Shown: positions 1 to 7,517 of the stretch, piece after piece
How the letters are laid out: every line of letters starts with the position of its first letter
Position numbering within the stretch: the stretch's first letter is position 1
DNA from: WHSW01 sp963767285
GTDB taxonomy: Bacteria; Actinomycetota; Thermoleophilia; Solirubrobacterales; 70-9
NCBI GenBank assembly: GCA_963767285.1
Contig: CAVYDJ010000003.1
Coordinates: 434,001 to 498,000, forward strand
Direction of reading: 5' to 3'
DNA length: 64,000 nt
The notes under the pieces: model-generated
The model's input: the letters and a program-made list of their open reading frames with translations, nothing else
Databases searched by the model: none
Told to the model about the DNA's origin: nothing
Made by a program: the position numbers and the translations under genes

Positions 1-754
1 CATCCTCCGCGGCTACTGGAGCCTCGTGCGCTGGCTCGTCCGCGCGCCCTGAGCTCTGCCCTTCGCCCCGCGCCTCGCGCAGCTCGAGGTCCAGGCGGGC
101 GTTCTCCTGCGCGAGGATCTTCGTCTCCTCGGCGAGCCGCGAGGTGGCGACCGAGAAGTGCAGCAGGAGGATGAAGATCACCCCGAAGGCGAGGAGGAAG
201 ATCGCGTTTGCGGGCTCCTGGATCCCCATCCAGCCCGCGATGGTGTCGAGCCCGTCGGTCCAGATCGCCAGGACCAGCAGTGCGATCGCCGCCGACATCC
301 AGAGCAGCGCGTAGCGCTCGGCCAGCCGGCGCCGCCGGACGAGCTCGAGGATCAGCAGGAAGATCGCCACGGTCGCGATCAGGGCGAGGATCTGGGCCTT
401 CGTCTCGATCGAGGAGCCGGACTCGTCCTTCGGGTTCACCGCCGGCGCGATCGTGGCGTCGATCACGTTCGAGCTGCTGACCGCGTCGCCGCCGCCGGTC
501 GGGACGATCGTCGTCGCGCTCTCGCCGGCGCCCTGCAGGGTGTTGCCCTGCGCCACCAGCGTCTCGCCCTCGGTCAGGGGGTAGGTCCCCGGGCCGAGCT
601 CGATCGTGTCGCCGGGACCGGCCTGCAGGATCGTGGCCCCGAGCGAGCCCGGGCCGGCCTCGTTCTCGTTCTCGACCTGCAGGGTGGCCGCGGCGGCGCT
701 CGCGCAGAGCGCCAGCGCGGCGGCGAGGACGAGCGCGAGTGCCCGGACGCGCAT
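1..754 (-). CDS. DUF2304 membrane protein with secreted N-terminal segment (3' end off window)
   Basis: The reading frame is open from an ATG at 754 to the window edge, so the C-terminus is missing. The product starts with a signal-peptide-like stretch (residues 1-22, Ala/Leu-rich). Next comes a Gly/Thr-rich segment of about 60 residues resembling part of a parallel beta-helix (GPGTYPL, GNTLQGAG). Three hydrophobic helices and a charged coiled coil follow, matching DUF2304: an RRRRLAERYALLW motif, then a hydrophobic segment ending LLLHFSV, then SRLAEETKILAQEN. DUF2304 proteins usually sit beside DPM1-like GT2 glycosyltransferases, as here, where the start lies directly after the stop of the GT2 gene. 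DUF2304 is thought to be a membrane partner of polyprenyl-phosphate sugar synthesis; that role is inferred. The beta-helix-like prefix is unusual for the family. Confidence 0.75.
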   Translation of the reverse strand, partial: MRVRALALVLAAALALCASAAAATLQVENENEAGPGSLGATILQAGPGDTIELGPGTYPLTEGETLVAQGNTLQGAGESATTIVPTGGGDAVSSSNVIDATIAPAVNPKDESGSSIETKAQILALIATVAIFLLILELVRRRRLAERYALLWMSAAIALLVLAIWTDGLDTIAGWMGIQEPANAIFLLAFGVIFILLLHFSVATSRLAEETKILAQENARLDLELREARGEGQSSGRADEPAHEAPVAAED

Positions 755-1531
755 CTAGTCCTCCGAGGGCGGGGCGATGCCGGGCTCGTCGTGGCCGGTC
801 GCCTCGACCGGAGTCGGGCGGCGGCGGAAGAGGCCGACGAACAGGGCCAGCATCACCTTGACCATGTAGTAGGCGCTGCGCGGGTAGTCGATCGAGCTCT
901 GCCCGAACCCGCGCGCGTTCATCCGCACGTGGACCTCGTGGATGCGGAGGTGGTGGGCGTGCAGCATCAGCAGCGCCTCGACCTCGGGGTAGTCGTGCGG
1001 GTAGTCACGGGCGAAGAGCTCGATCCCGCGCCGGTTGGTCATGCGAAAGCCCGAGGTGGGGTCGGTGATCTTCTGGCGGGTCAGGGTCGTGAGGACGACC
1101 GAGAAGATCATGTTGCCGAGCCGCCGGCCGATCGGGACCTTGTAGCCCGGGTCGCCGCGGAAGCGGCTGCCGCAGACCATGTCGGCCTCCTCGCCCGAGG
1201 TGTGGAGCGCCTCCAGCAGCTGGGGGATGTACTCGGCCTTGTGCTGGCCGTCGCCGTCGACCTGGACCGCGACGTCATAGCCGTGGCGAAGCGCGTACTT
1301 GTAGCCCGACTGGACCGCGCCGCCGATCCCGAGGTTGTACGGATGGGTGATCACGACCGCCCCCTCCTCGGTTGCGACCTGCGCTGTCTCGTCGGTCGAG
1401 CCGTCGTTGACGACCAGGACGTCGAAGTCGGGCGCCTCGCGCTCGATCTCGCGGACGACGCGCCCGACCATGTCGGCCTCGTTGTAGGCGGGGACGATCG
1501 CCAGCTTGGTCAGCTCTGAGGCGGGCGGCAT
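755..1531 (-). CDS. GT2 glycosyltransferase, dolichyl/polyprenyl-phosphate mannosyltransferase-like
   Basis: This 258-residue protein is a GT-A fold family 2 glycosyltransferase. Visible motifs are the nucleotide-binding PAYNE (residues 14-18) and NDGSTD (42-47), and the metal-binding DGDGQH (92-97). An SGFR motif and a hydrophobic C-terminal segment that probably rests on the membrane follow. The family transfers a sugar from a nucleotide sugar to a polyprenyl phosphate, giving a lipid-linked sugar for cell-envelope glycosylation. It is immediately followed by a DUF2304 gene with no spacer, a common pairing, so the two are probably translated together. The donor sugar cannot be read from the sequence. 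Confidence 0.9.
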   Translation of the reverse strand: MPPASELTKLAIVPAYNEADMVGRVVREIEREAPDFDVLVVNDGSTDETAQVATEEGAVVITHPYNLGIGGAVQSGYKYALRHGYDVAVQVDGDGQHKAEYIPQLLEALHTSGEEADMVCGSRFRGDPGYKVPIGRRLGNMIFSVVLTTLTRQKITDPTSGFRMTNRRGIELFARDYPHDYPEVEALLMLHAHHLRIHEVHVRMNARGFGQSSIDYPRSAYYMVKVMLALFVGLFRRRPTPVEATGHDEPGIAPPSED

Positions 1532-1550
1532 CGAGTGCCGCAGGGTAGAG

Positions 1551-2048
1551 CTAACCGCGCTCGTTGAGGATCTGATCGCGCTCTGCGAGACGGTTCGCCC
1601 GGCGCAGCTCCGCCTCGCGCTGGCGGCGCTGTTCGTCCTCGGTCTCGGCGATCACCGGCGGCACTGGAGTCGGGCGACCGCCGTCGTCGAGCGCGACCAT
1701 GGTCACGTAGGCGGTCGAGGTGTGGCGGTGCCGGCCGCTGCGCGGGTCCTCGGCCTCGACGCGGACACCCACCTCCATCGAGGTTCGCCAGGCCGCGTTC
1801 ACGGTCGCCGAGCAGCAGAGCAGGTCGCCGACCAGGACCGGCTCGGTGAACGTCATCCGATCCATGCCGGCCGTGACCACCCGCCCGCCGCAGTGGCGGA
1901 TCGCGGCGATCGCGGCGGCCTCGTCGCAGGTCTTCATCACCATTCCGCCGTGCACGAAGCCGGCGGTGTTGGCGTCCTGGACGCCCGCCCAGCGGATCAG
2001 CTCGGAGCGCGAGGCCGAGGCGGGGCGAGGCTCGAGCTGGCCGCTCAC
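1551..2048 (-). CDS. Hotdog-fold acyl-CoA thioesterase (BACH/YciA type)
   Basis: This 165-residue single hotdog domain resembles bacterial acyl-CoA hydrolases. Typical stretches include FVHGGMVMKTCDEAA, the central GMDRMTFTEPVLVGDLL strand-turn and the HTSTAYVTMVALD strand, followed by a PVPPV segment and a charged C-terminal helix. Such enzymes hydrolyse acyl-CoA to free fatty acid and CoA in the cytoplasm; chain-length preference is unknown. Its start overlaps the stop of the upstream ferritin-like gene by four bases, so these genes are probably one transcript read leftwards, although their functions look unrelated. Confidence 0.88.
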   Translation of the reverse strand: MSGQLEPRPASASRSELIRWAGVQDANTAGFVHGGMVMKTCDEAAAIAAIRHCGGRVVTAGMDRMTFTEPVLVGDLLCCSATVNAAWRTSMEVGVRVEAEDPRSGRHRHTSTAYVTMVALDDGGRPTPVPPVIAETEDEQRRQREAELRRANRLAERDQILNERG

Positions 2049-2701
2049 TCTGAGGCTGTCGCGGCCTGGGCCGCCTCGGAGGCGGTCTTGGCGACCGCGG
2101 CCGCGGCGTCGCCGGGCGAGCCCGTCGCCACTCCGAGCGCGACCAGGTGCTGCGCCTGACAGCCGGCGATCGAGGCCGAGGTCGTCGCCAGGTCCTCGCT
2201 GTCGAGTTGCGGACCCTCGGTGACGTAATAGGTGAGTTGCTCGTTCTCGAGCTCGAACAGGACGTCGAGCAGCTGATCGAGGCCGTTCGCGTCGGCGAGC
2301 TTGCCGAGCGCGTCGCCGAGTCGCTTCACGGCCTCGTCGTCGAGGCCCTCGACGTCATCGAAGACGCCGGTGTCGGTGGGCGAGTCGGGCGCCTCGGGCG
2401 GGTCAACGCCAAGCTCGTCGAGCGCGCTGCGCAGGGCGTTCGCGTGCGCCTGCTCCTGGTCGCGGAAGGTCTCGAGCTCGGGCTTCAGATCGGGGCCCGC
2501 GTCGTCGGCGGCGGTGGCGTAGGCGAGCACCGTGACCTGCTCCAGGCCGATCGCCTCGACCAGGAAGTCGCGCAGGTCCTCGTCCTCGGTCGTCTGGGCC
2601 GCCGCGGAGGCCGGACGCACCACGCCGCTCGCCGCCAGCGCGCCGGCGGCGAGCGCCGCCCGGCGCAGGGCGTCGCGGCGGCTGTGGGCGGCGTCGATCA
2701 C
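2045..2701 (-). CDS. Tat-exported ferritin-like protein
   Basis: A GTG start overlapping the stop of the upstream gene (GTGA) gives 218 residues. Residues 8-36 look like a Tat signal (SRRDALRRAAL followed by an Ala-rich core and AXA-type cleavage). The mature part is a four-helix ferritin-like domain: a first helix with EAIGLEQVTVLAYA, a second with the E-x-x-H type pattern DQEQAHANAL, and two more acidic helices (FELENEQLTYY, CQAQHLVALG). Similar exported ferritin-like proteins are common in Thermoleophilia, usually in tandem, and their role is not established. Metal binding is likely from the Glu/His spacing but unproven. A paralogue lies directly upstream. Confidence 0.75.
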   Translation of the reverse strand: MIDAAHSRRDALRRAALAAGALAASGVVRPASAAAQTTEDEDLRDFLVEAIGLEQVTVLAYATAADDAGPDLKPELETFRDQEQAHANALRSALDELGVDPPEAPDSPTDTGVFDDVEGLDDEAVKRLGDALGKLADANGLDQLLDVLFELENEQLTYYVTEGPQLDSEDLATTSASIAGCQAQHLVALGVATGSPGDAAAAVAKTASEAAQAATASE

Positions 2702-3306
2702 TCAGCCTCCGTCGAGGTCGAGGTCGAGGTCGTGTCGGTGGTCGTCGAGGACGACGTCTCCTCGTCGCCGGAGTCGGGCTCGTCGGTCGACTCGTACGGC
2801 TTCTGGGCGCCGCCGGTCACGAAGGAGGTTGGCGCAACCGGGTCGCCCGCGAACCCGTTGACGACCCCGAGCTCGGCGGCGCAGGCGGCGAGCGCGGAGC
2901 TCGCCAGGGCCCGGCCCTCGACCTCGTCGATCAGGCCGGCGGCCTTCAGGTGGGCGGCGATCGCGTCGTTGGCGAGGTTCCGGCACGCGCTCAGGGCCTC
3001 GTCGAAGTCGGGGCCGCCGTCGGCCTCGGGCGGCGTCGAGGCGGGGCCGCCGAACGCGGCGGCTCGCTTCTTCGCGGCGGCTGCGAACCGCTGGAGGGTC
3101 GTGCGCTCCTCGCCCGTGGGGACCGTCAGCGCCGCGAGGTCGTACGCGCGCGACAGGTTGCCCTCCGCCTCGGCCTCGGCGGCGGTGAGCTCGTCGGCCG
3201 AGGCCTCCTCGCGCGGCTCGGTCGCCTCCGAGCAGCCGGCGAGCGCGGCGCCGGCGGCTCCGGTGCCGCCGAGGACGAGGAGGCCGCGACGCGTGACGGT
3301 GAGCAT
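2698..3306 (-). CDS. Ferritin-like Tat lipoprotein
   Basis: I chose the ATG at 3306 because the frame continues upstream only as an overlap with the divergent glycosylase gene. The 202-residue product begins with TRRGLLVLGG and a Gly/Ala-rich core ending in a lipobox-like LAGC, so it should be a Tat-secreted lipoprotein. The mature region is helical with weak ferritin-like spacing, similar in layout to the next gene but with fewer obvious metal ligands. The last 35 residues form a Ser/Thr/Asp-rich tail, possibly a spacer. It overlaps the following ferritin-like gene by four bases, so the pair is probably co-translated. Confidence 0.65.
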   Translation of the reverse strand: MLTVTRRGLLVLGGTGAAGAALAGCSEATEPREEASADELTAAEAEAEGNLSRAYDLAALTVPTGEERTTLQRFAAAAKKRAAAFGGPASTPPEADGGPDFDEALSACRNLANDAIAAHLKAAGLIDEVEGRALASSALAACAAELGVVNGFAGDPVAPTSFVTGGAQKPYESTDEPDSGDEETSSSTTTDTTSTSTSTEAE

Positions 3307-3328
3307 TGGCGGCACCCTACTGGGGCCG

Positions 3329-4021
3329 ATGGCCCCGCCGTCCCGTAATGACCAGCTCGATCGGCTCGCCGAGCGCATCGCCGACTGCCGCCGTTGCCCG
3401 CGGCTGGTCGCCTGGCGGGAGGCGGCGGCCGCGGACCCGCCGCGCCGATATCGGGGCGAGACGTACTGGGCACGCCCGCTGCCCGGATTCGGCGATCCCG
3501 CGGCGCGGCTGGTGATCGTCGGGTTGGCCCCGGCCGCGCACGGCGCCAACCGGACCGGGCGCATGTTCACCGGCGACCGCTCCGGCGAGTGGCTGTACCG
3601 GGCGCTGCACCGGGCCGGGTTCGCCAACCAGCCGACCTTCGAGCGCGCGGACGACGGCCTGCGCCTGAGCGACGCCTGGATCAGCGCGGTCGTCCGCTGC
3701 GCGCCGCCCGCCAACCGGCCGACGCCGGCGGAGCGCGACGAGTGCCTGCCCTGGCTGGTCTCCGAGCTCGAGCTGCTCGAGTCCGCGAGCGTGCTGCTGG
3801 CGCTCGGCTCGTTCGCGTGGGACGGGGCGCTGCGGGCGGCGCGGGCGCTGGGGCACGAGATCCCGAGCCCGAAGCCGAAGTTCGGCCACGGCGCGGAGGC
3901 CGAGCTCGGCCCGTACCGCCTGCTCGGCTCGTTTCACCCCTCGCAGCAGAACACGTTCACCGGCAAGCTGACCAGGGGCATGCTCGACGCCGTCCTCGCG
4001 CGGGCACAGGAGTTGATTTGA
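3329..4021 (+). CDS. Family 5 uracil-DNA glycosylase (UDGB)
   Basis: The ATG at 3329 gives 230 residues; the open frame extends far upstream but without family similarity. The protein has an N-terminal CRRCPRLVAWR segment with Cys residues typical of iron-sulfur UDGs, motif A GLAPAAHGANRTGR, and the C-terminal active-site region GSFHPSQQNTFTGKLT. These identify family 5 (UDGB), which removes uracil and some other deaminated bases from DNA and has no Asp/Asn at the catalytic position of motif A. It diverges from the ferritin-like gene at 3306, leaving only 22 bases between the start codons. Its stop codon lies at the end of the first copy of a 12-base tandem repeat. Confidence 0.9.
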   Translation: MAPPSRNDQLDRLAERIADCRRCPRLVAWREAAAADPPRRYRGETYWARPLPGFGDPAARLVIVGLAPAAHGANRTGRMFTGDRSGEWLYRALHRAGFANQPTFERADDGLRLSDAWISAVVRCAPPANRPTPAERDECLPWLVSELELLESASVLLALGSFAWDGALRAARALGHEIPSPKPKFGHGAEAELGPYRLLGSFHPSQQNTFTGKLTRGMLDAVLARAQELI

Positions 4022-4033
4022 GAGTTGATTTGA
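4010..4033 (+). repeat. 12-bp perfect tandem duplication spanning a stop codon
   Basis: GAGTTGATTTGA occurs twice head to tail at 4010-4021 and 4022-4033. The first copy supplies the last codons and stop of the uracil-DNA glycosylase. If the first stop were read through, the second copy would supply another stop in the same frame. It looks like a recent slippage duplication. Confidence 0.8.
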
Positions 4034-4182
4034 CCGCCTGAATGGTTTCGATCATCTCGCGATTTAGTTGTAACGCACTCAAGGTTCGCGACAATGCAGC
4101 CGAATCCGTGGATGAACACCACGGTGGTCGCCGGTAAGGGAACGAGTCTCTCGGGGGGCGCCACGAATGAGAGCGAGAGACC

Positions 4183-4497
4183 ATGACCCACGCGGCCGTC
4201 GTTGCGTCCGTTTCGAGTATCCGAGGTCAGCTCCTGGATCTGATCACCAATCTTGGTGACGACCGGAGGACCAATCCGGACCGCGATACCGACCTACTGG
4301 TCGACGAGCTGTTGACGGCCGCGAACCAGCTCGGGGGGGTCGAGACGAACCTCAGCGCCGATCGGCCCCGGATCCCGAGCCGCCCCGCCGCCCCGATCGC
4401 CGCCGACCCGCCTTACCTGATGCCCGATGTCGGGACGGCCAGGACGCGGCCTGCGCGAGCCGGCCGGAAGGCGGGCATCGGCGTCGAGCGCGCTTAG
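4183..4497 (+). CDS. Hypothetical protein
   Basis: This 104-residue open frame starts with an ATG preceded by a purine-rich GAGCGAGAGACC. The first half is predicted helical and acidic (LLDLITNLGDD, DLLVDELLTAANQL); the second half is rich in Pro, Ala and Arg and probably disordered. I do not recognise a family. It lies between the glycosylase and pgsA on the same strand. The upstream 4034-4182 stretch is less GC-rich than its surroundings and could hold a promoter, but no clear hexamers stand out. It may be real or a chance frame in GC-rich DNA. Confidence 0.45.
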   Translation: MTHAAVVASVSSIRGQLLDLITNLGDDRRTNPDRDTDLLVDELLTAANQLGGVETNLSADRPRIPSRPAAPIAADPPYLMPDVGTARTRPARAGRKAGIGVERA

Positions 4498-4553
4498 TCC
4501 GGGCCTCGCCAGGTCCGCCCGCCACTGCCGGTGGCGGCCATACTTCCGGTGCG

Positions 4554-5117
4554 ATGTTCCCGGTGAATGTCCCCAACGTGCTCACCATGCTGCGGATCGT
4601 CCTGGTCCCGGTGCTGGTCGTCGCACTGCTCGAGGAGACACCGGACGGCGACGTGATCGCGGCGATCGTGTTCGCGCTGGCGGCGGCGACCGACGGCCTC
4701 GACGGCTACATCGCCCGCCGCCACCAGCAGGTGACGACGTTCGGAAAGCTGATGGACCCGCTTGCCGACAAGCTGCTGGTGATCGCCGCGCTGATCTCGC
4801 TCGTCTCGCTCGACCGCCTCGCCGCCTGGGTCGCGATGGTGATCATCGCCCGCGAGCTCGCGGTGACCGGGCTGCGCAGCCTTGCGGCGGAGCGCGGCGT
4901 GGTGATCGCGGCGAGCTGGATGGGCAAGCTGAAGACGGCGCTGCAGATCGCAGCGATCCTGTGCCTGATCGCCTTCGACCCGGCGCCGGCCTGGGTCGAC
5001 GTGCTGCTTTACCTCGCCGTCGCGGTGACGGTGATCTCGGGCGCCGACTACTTCTTCGGGCTGCGCAAGCGACTGGAAGAACACCAGGCCGCGAAGGCGA
5101 CCGCCGAGCGCGCGTGA
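4554..5117 (+). CDS. pgsA: CDP-diacylglycerol--glycerol-3-phosphate 3-phosphatidyltransferase
   Basis: This 187-residue integral membrane protein makes phosphatidylglycerol phosphate from CDP-diacylglycerol and glycerol-3-phosphate. The CDP-alcohol phosphotransferase signature D-G-x2-A-R-x8-G-x3-D-x3-D is complete (DGLDGYIAR ... GKLMDPLADK, about residues 46-72). It is flanked by several hydrophobic helices, and the length fits PgsA. The N-terminal NVPNVLTMLRIVLVPVL is also typical. Cardiolipin synthase-type homologues share the signature, so substrate assignment rests on overall resemblance. Confidence 0.88.
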   Translation: MFPVNVPNVLTMLRIVLVPVLVVALLEETPDGDVIAAIVFALAAATDGLDGYIARRHQQVTTFGKLMDPLADKLLVIAALISLVSLDRLAAWVAMVIIARELAVTGLRSLAAERGVVIAASWMGKLKTALQIAAILCLIAFDPAPAWVDVLLYLAVAVTVISGADYFFGLRKRLEEHQAAKATAERA

Positions 5118-5139
5118 CTAGCGGCTGACCCGGCCGCCC

Positions 5140-5159
5140 CCCGGAGGCGAAGCCGAGGA
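5140..5159. repeat. 20-bp intergenic repeat, copy 1
   Basis: CCCGGAGGCGAAGCCGAGGA at 5140-5159 recurs exactly at 7483-7502. This copy lies just after pgsA and beside the stop of folE2; the other lies just after the sigma factor gene. It contains a short GGC-GAA-GCC dyad. Function unknown. Confidence 0.7.
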
Positions 5160-5176
5160 GGCGGGCGGAACGTTGG

Positions 5177-6208
5177 TTATTCGACCTCCAGCCACTCGCG
5201 CTTGGTCATGTGGCGGCGCGTGTGCTCGGCGGTCTCGAGCTCGGCGAGGATCTCGTCGAGGCGGCCGGAGCGCTCGGCGACGACCGAGTGGCGGTGGATC
5301 GTCTCCAGGTTCTCCTGGCGAGCCAGGACGAAACCGTCCTCGCGCAGGTGCGGATAGGACTCGGCGACCCGGCGGATCATCTCTCGCACGACGTCCTCGA
5401 CGAAGCGGGGGTTGCGGTGCGCCTTCTCGACCACGTGCGCTTCGTCTGAGCGCTTCATCAGCTCGTAGATCTCGGAGCTCATCGATCCCTCGACGATGTG
5501 CAGCAGGTCGCGGGCGTCGATCTCGTCCTCGGCGTCCTCCGGGCGACCGATGTGCAGCTGGCCGATCCCGCGCTGGTTGTGGGTGGCGACGGGAACGGCG
5601 TCGAAGATGCGCGCGATCTCGTCGTCGGTGAAGCCATCGTCGACCAGGCGCTCGCGGGCGTTGGCCTCGAGCAGGCCCTGGGCGCACGGACACGCGGTCA
5701 TCCCCTGGGCCTCGACCCCGGTCAAAGTCCGGGTGCCGCGCTCGGACGCGACCGCAGTTCCGAACAGCGTGTAGATCTCCTGCGTCTCGATGCCGGAGGC
5801 AGGGGCGGGAACCGTCTCCGGGTAACGGGCGGCGATCCGGACCTCGGCGCGAAGCCCGTCCTGGCGTTCGCGGATCCGCTCGGCGATGTGGCCGGCGAGG
5901 CCCTCGGCGCGCAGCGACTCGTGCAGGACGACATCGTCGATCGCCTCGTTGACGACCTCCTCGAAGCGCGACATGTGGACGCCCGCCTGCTGCGGATTGA
6001 GGTCGACGAAGCACTCGAGCTCGGCGAAGTAGTAGTCGCCCGCGCGATCGTCGCCGGTCGCGGTCGGCGCCTGGCCGTCGCCATCTCCGCCGCAGACGCG
6101 GATCACCTTCTCGACGCCGAGGACGCCGACTCTGGTCAGGCTGACCTCGGTTACCGGGCGCCCGGCCTGGACGTCAGGCGTGGAGAGGGGGTGAATTGAC
6201 GATGCCAT
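5177..6208 (-). CDS. folE2: GTP cyclohydrolase I, type IB (FolE2)
   Basis: This 343-residue protein matches the FolE2/MptA family, which opens GTP to dihydroneopterin triphosphate for folate synthesis and is unrelated in sequence to FolE. Characteristic stretches are FVDLNPQQAGVHMSRFEE near residue 68 and the MTACPCAQ segment with conserved Cys around residue 170, plus a SEIYELMKR/SDE helix and an HRNPRFVEDVVREM motif near the C-terminus. The start is the ATG at 6208. It is divergent from the primary sigma factor gene; the 91-base gap probably holds both promoters. Many FolE2 enzymes serve under zinc limitation, but no Zur-like box is evident here. Confidence 0.92.
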   Translation of the reverse strand: MASSIHPLSTPDVQAGRPVTEVSLTRVGVLGVEKVIRVCGGDGDGQAPTATGDDRAGDYYFAELECFVDLNPQQAGVHMSRFEEVVNEAIDDVVLHESLRAEGLAGHIAERIRERQDGLRAEVRIAARYPETVPAPASGIETQEIYTLFGTAVASERGTRTLTGVEAQGMTACPCAQGLLEANARERLVDDGFTDDEIARIFDAVPVATHNQRGIGQLHIGRPEDAEDEIDARDLLHIVEGSMSSEIYELMKRSDEAHVVEKAHRNPRFVEDVVREMIRRVAESYPHLREDGFVLARQENLETIHRHSVVAERSGRLDEILAELETAEHTRRHMTKREWLEVE

Positions 6209-6247
6209 TCAGTAGAGATTACGGACCGGCGCTCGAAAAACGAGGCG

Positions 6248-6253
6248 TATACT
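6248..6253 (+). promoter_or_regulatory. Putative -10 element of the sigma factor gene
   Basis: TATACT at 6248-6253 lies 46 bases upstream of the GTG start at 6300, in a comparatively A/T-rich stretch between two divergent genes. A good -35 hexamer at the usual distance is not visible, so this rests on the -10 match alone. Confidence 0.35.
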
Positions 6254-6299
6254 CCGCCGCGTCCGGGCAGGAGGGCCCGGCGGGAAAAGGGACACGCAA

Positions 6300-7466
6300 G
6301 TGGCTGAGAAGGCGGACGCTCTGCTTGTAGAGCAGCCCCCGGGAGAAGCGGAGACGAACGGGGGGGCACCGGATCGAGACGGCGATGCGGCCCTGCCGGA
6401 TTCCGACGAGCTGCGGGCGCTGATCGCCGGCGGACAGGAGCGCGGCTATCTGACCTTCGAGGAGATCTCACAGACCCTCGAGGAGGTCGAGATCACCAAG
6501 GAGCAGGTGCAGGGATTGCATGCGCACCTGATCGAGCACGGCGTCGACGTGATCGCCGAGGACGGGCTGACCGCCTACAAGGAGGCGAAGGGCGACGGCC
6601 ACCCGGGCTCCAAGAAGCCCGAGCTCGACCTGACGGTCGAGCCGAGCCTCGACTCGCTGCGCCTGTACCTGCGCTCGATCGGCCGGGTCGAGCTGCTGAC
6701 CGCGCCCCAGGAGATCGAGCTCGCGAAGCTGATCGAGAAGGGCGACATGTCGGCCAAGCGCCACATGGTCGAGGCGAACCTGCGGCTGGTGGTCTCGATC
6801 GCCAAGGGATATCTCGGGCGCGGGCTGAGCTTCCTCGACCTGATCCAGGAGGGGTCGCTGGGGCTGATTCGCGCGGTCGAGAAGTTCGACTACCGGCGCG
6901 GCTACAAGTTCTCCACCTACGCGACCTGGTGGATCCGCCAGGCGGTGACCCGGGCGATCGCCGACAAGGCGCGGACGATCCGGATCCCGGTCCACATGGT
7001 CGAGAAGCTGAATCGCGTCGGCCACGTCGAGCGCCAGCTCGTCCAGCGTCTCGGGCGCGAGCCGGAGCCGCAGGAGATCGCGGCGGAGCTGCAGATCACG
7101 GTCCGCGAGGTGCGCGACATCCAGCGGGTCGCCCAGATGCCGATCTCGCTCGAGAAACCGGTCGGCGACGAGGACGAGTCGGAGCTCGGCGACTTCGTCG
7201 CCGACGACCAGACCGAGGAGCCGTTCGAGGCGGCGACCGAGAATCTTCAGCGCGAGGACATCCAGCGGGCGCTCGACGCGCTGCCGGAGCGCGAGCGCCA
7301 GGTGATCGAGCTCCGCTACGGGCTGCGCGGCCACGAGCCGCTGACGCTCGAGGAGGTGGGGCGCGCCTTCGGCGTCACCCGCGAGCGGATCCGTCAGATC
7401 GAGAACAACACGCTGAAGAAGCTCAAGCAGCTGCCCGAGGCGCAGCGCTTGCGCGAGCACGCTTAG
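6300..7466 (+). CDS. rpoD: Primary (group 1) RNA polymerase sigma factor, sigma-70/SigA
   Basis: This 388-residue sigma factor starts with GTG. It has a region 1.1-like helical segment (about 40-80), region 1.2 (DSLRLYLRSIGRVELLTAP, from about 117), and region 2 with the RLVVSIAKGYLGRGLSFLDL core helix and the YATWWIRQ region 2.4 that contacts the -10 element. Region 3 carries RTIRIPVHM, and region 4 has LTLEEVGRAFGVTRERIRQIE, the helix-turn-helix that reads -35. All primary-sigma hallmarks are intact, so it should be the housekeeping sigma. The sequence shows no sign of linked anti-sigma control. Confidence 0.95.
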   Translation: MAEKADALLVEQPPGEAETNGGAPDRDGDAALPDSDELRALIAGGQERGYLTFEEISQTLEEVEITKEQVQGLHAHLIEHGVDVIAEDGLTAYKEAKGDGHPGSKKPELDLTVEPSLDSLRLYLRSIGRVELLTAPQEIELAKLIEKGDMSAKRHMVEANLRLVVSIAKGYLGRGLSFLDLIQEGSLGLIRAVEKFDYRRGYKFSTYATWWIRQAVTRAIADKARTIRIPVHMVEKLNRVGHVERQLVQRLGREPEPQEIAAELQITVREVRDIQRVAQMPISLEKPVGDEDESELGDFVADDQTEEPFEAATENLQREDIQRALDALPERERQVIELRYGLRGHEPLTLEEVGRAFGVTRERIRQIENNTLKKLKQLPEAQRLREHA

Positions 7467-7482
7467 TCAGTCACCGCGCACG

Positions 7483-7502
7483 CCCGGAGGCGAAGCCGAG
7501 GA
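7483..7502. repeat. 20-bp intergenic repeat, copy 2
   Basis: Exact second copy of the repeat at 5140-5159, placed between the convergent ends of the sigma factor gene and the sulfatase gene. The two copies bracket the folE2-rpoD pair. Confidence 0.7.
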
Positions 7503-7517
7503 CGTGGCGCGAGTTGT

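Noticed and set aside
2..52. Plus-strand frame ending ILRGYWSLVRWLVRAP at a stop, possibly the end of a gene entering the window
   Set aside because: The minus-strand DUF2304 frame is open across the same bases, and 16 residues are too few to recognise a family.
4034..4182. Possible promoter or small RNA before the hypothetical gene at 4183
   Set aside because: The A/T content is higher but no -35/-10 pair or stable hairpin is evident.
3934..4191. Minus-strand frame of 85 residues
   Set aside because: It mostly overlaps the end of the uracil-DNA glycosylase gene and has no family character.
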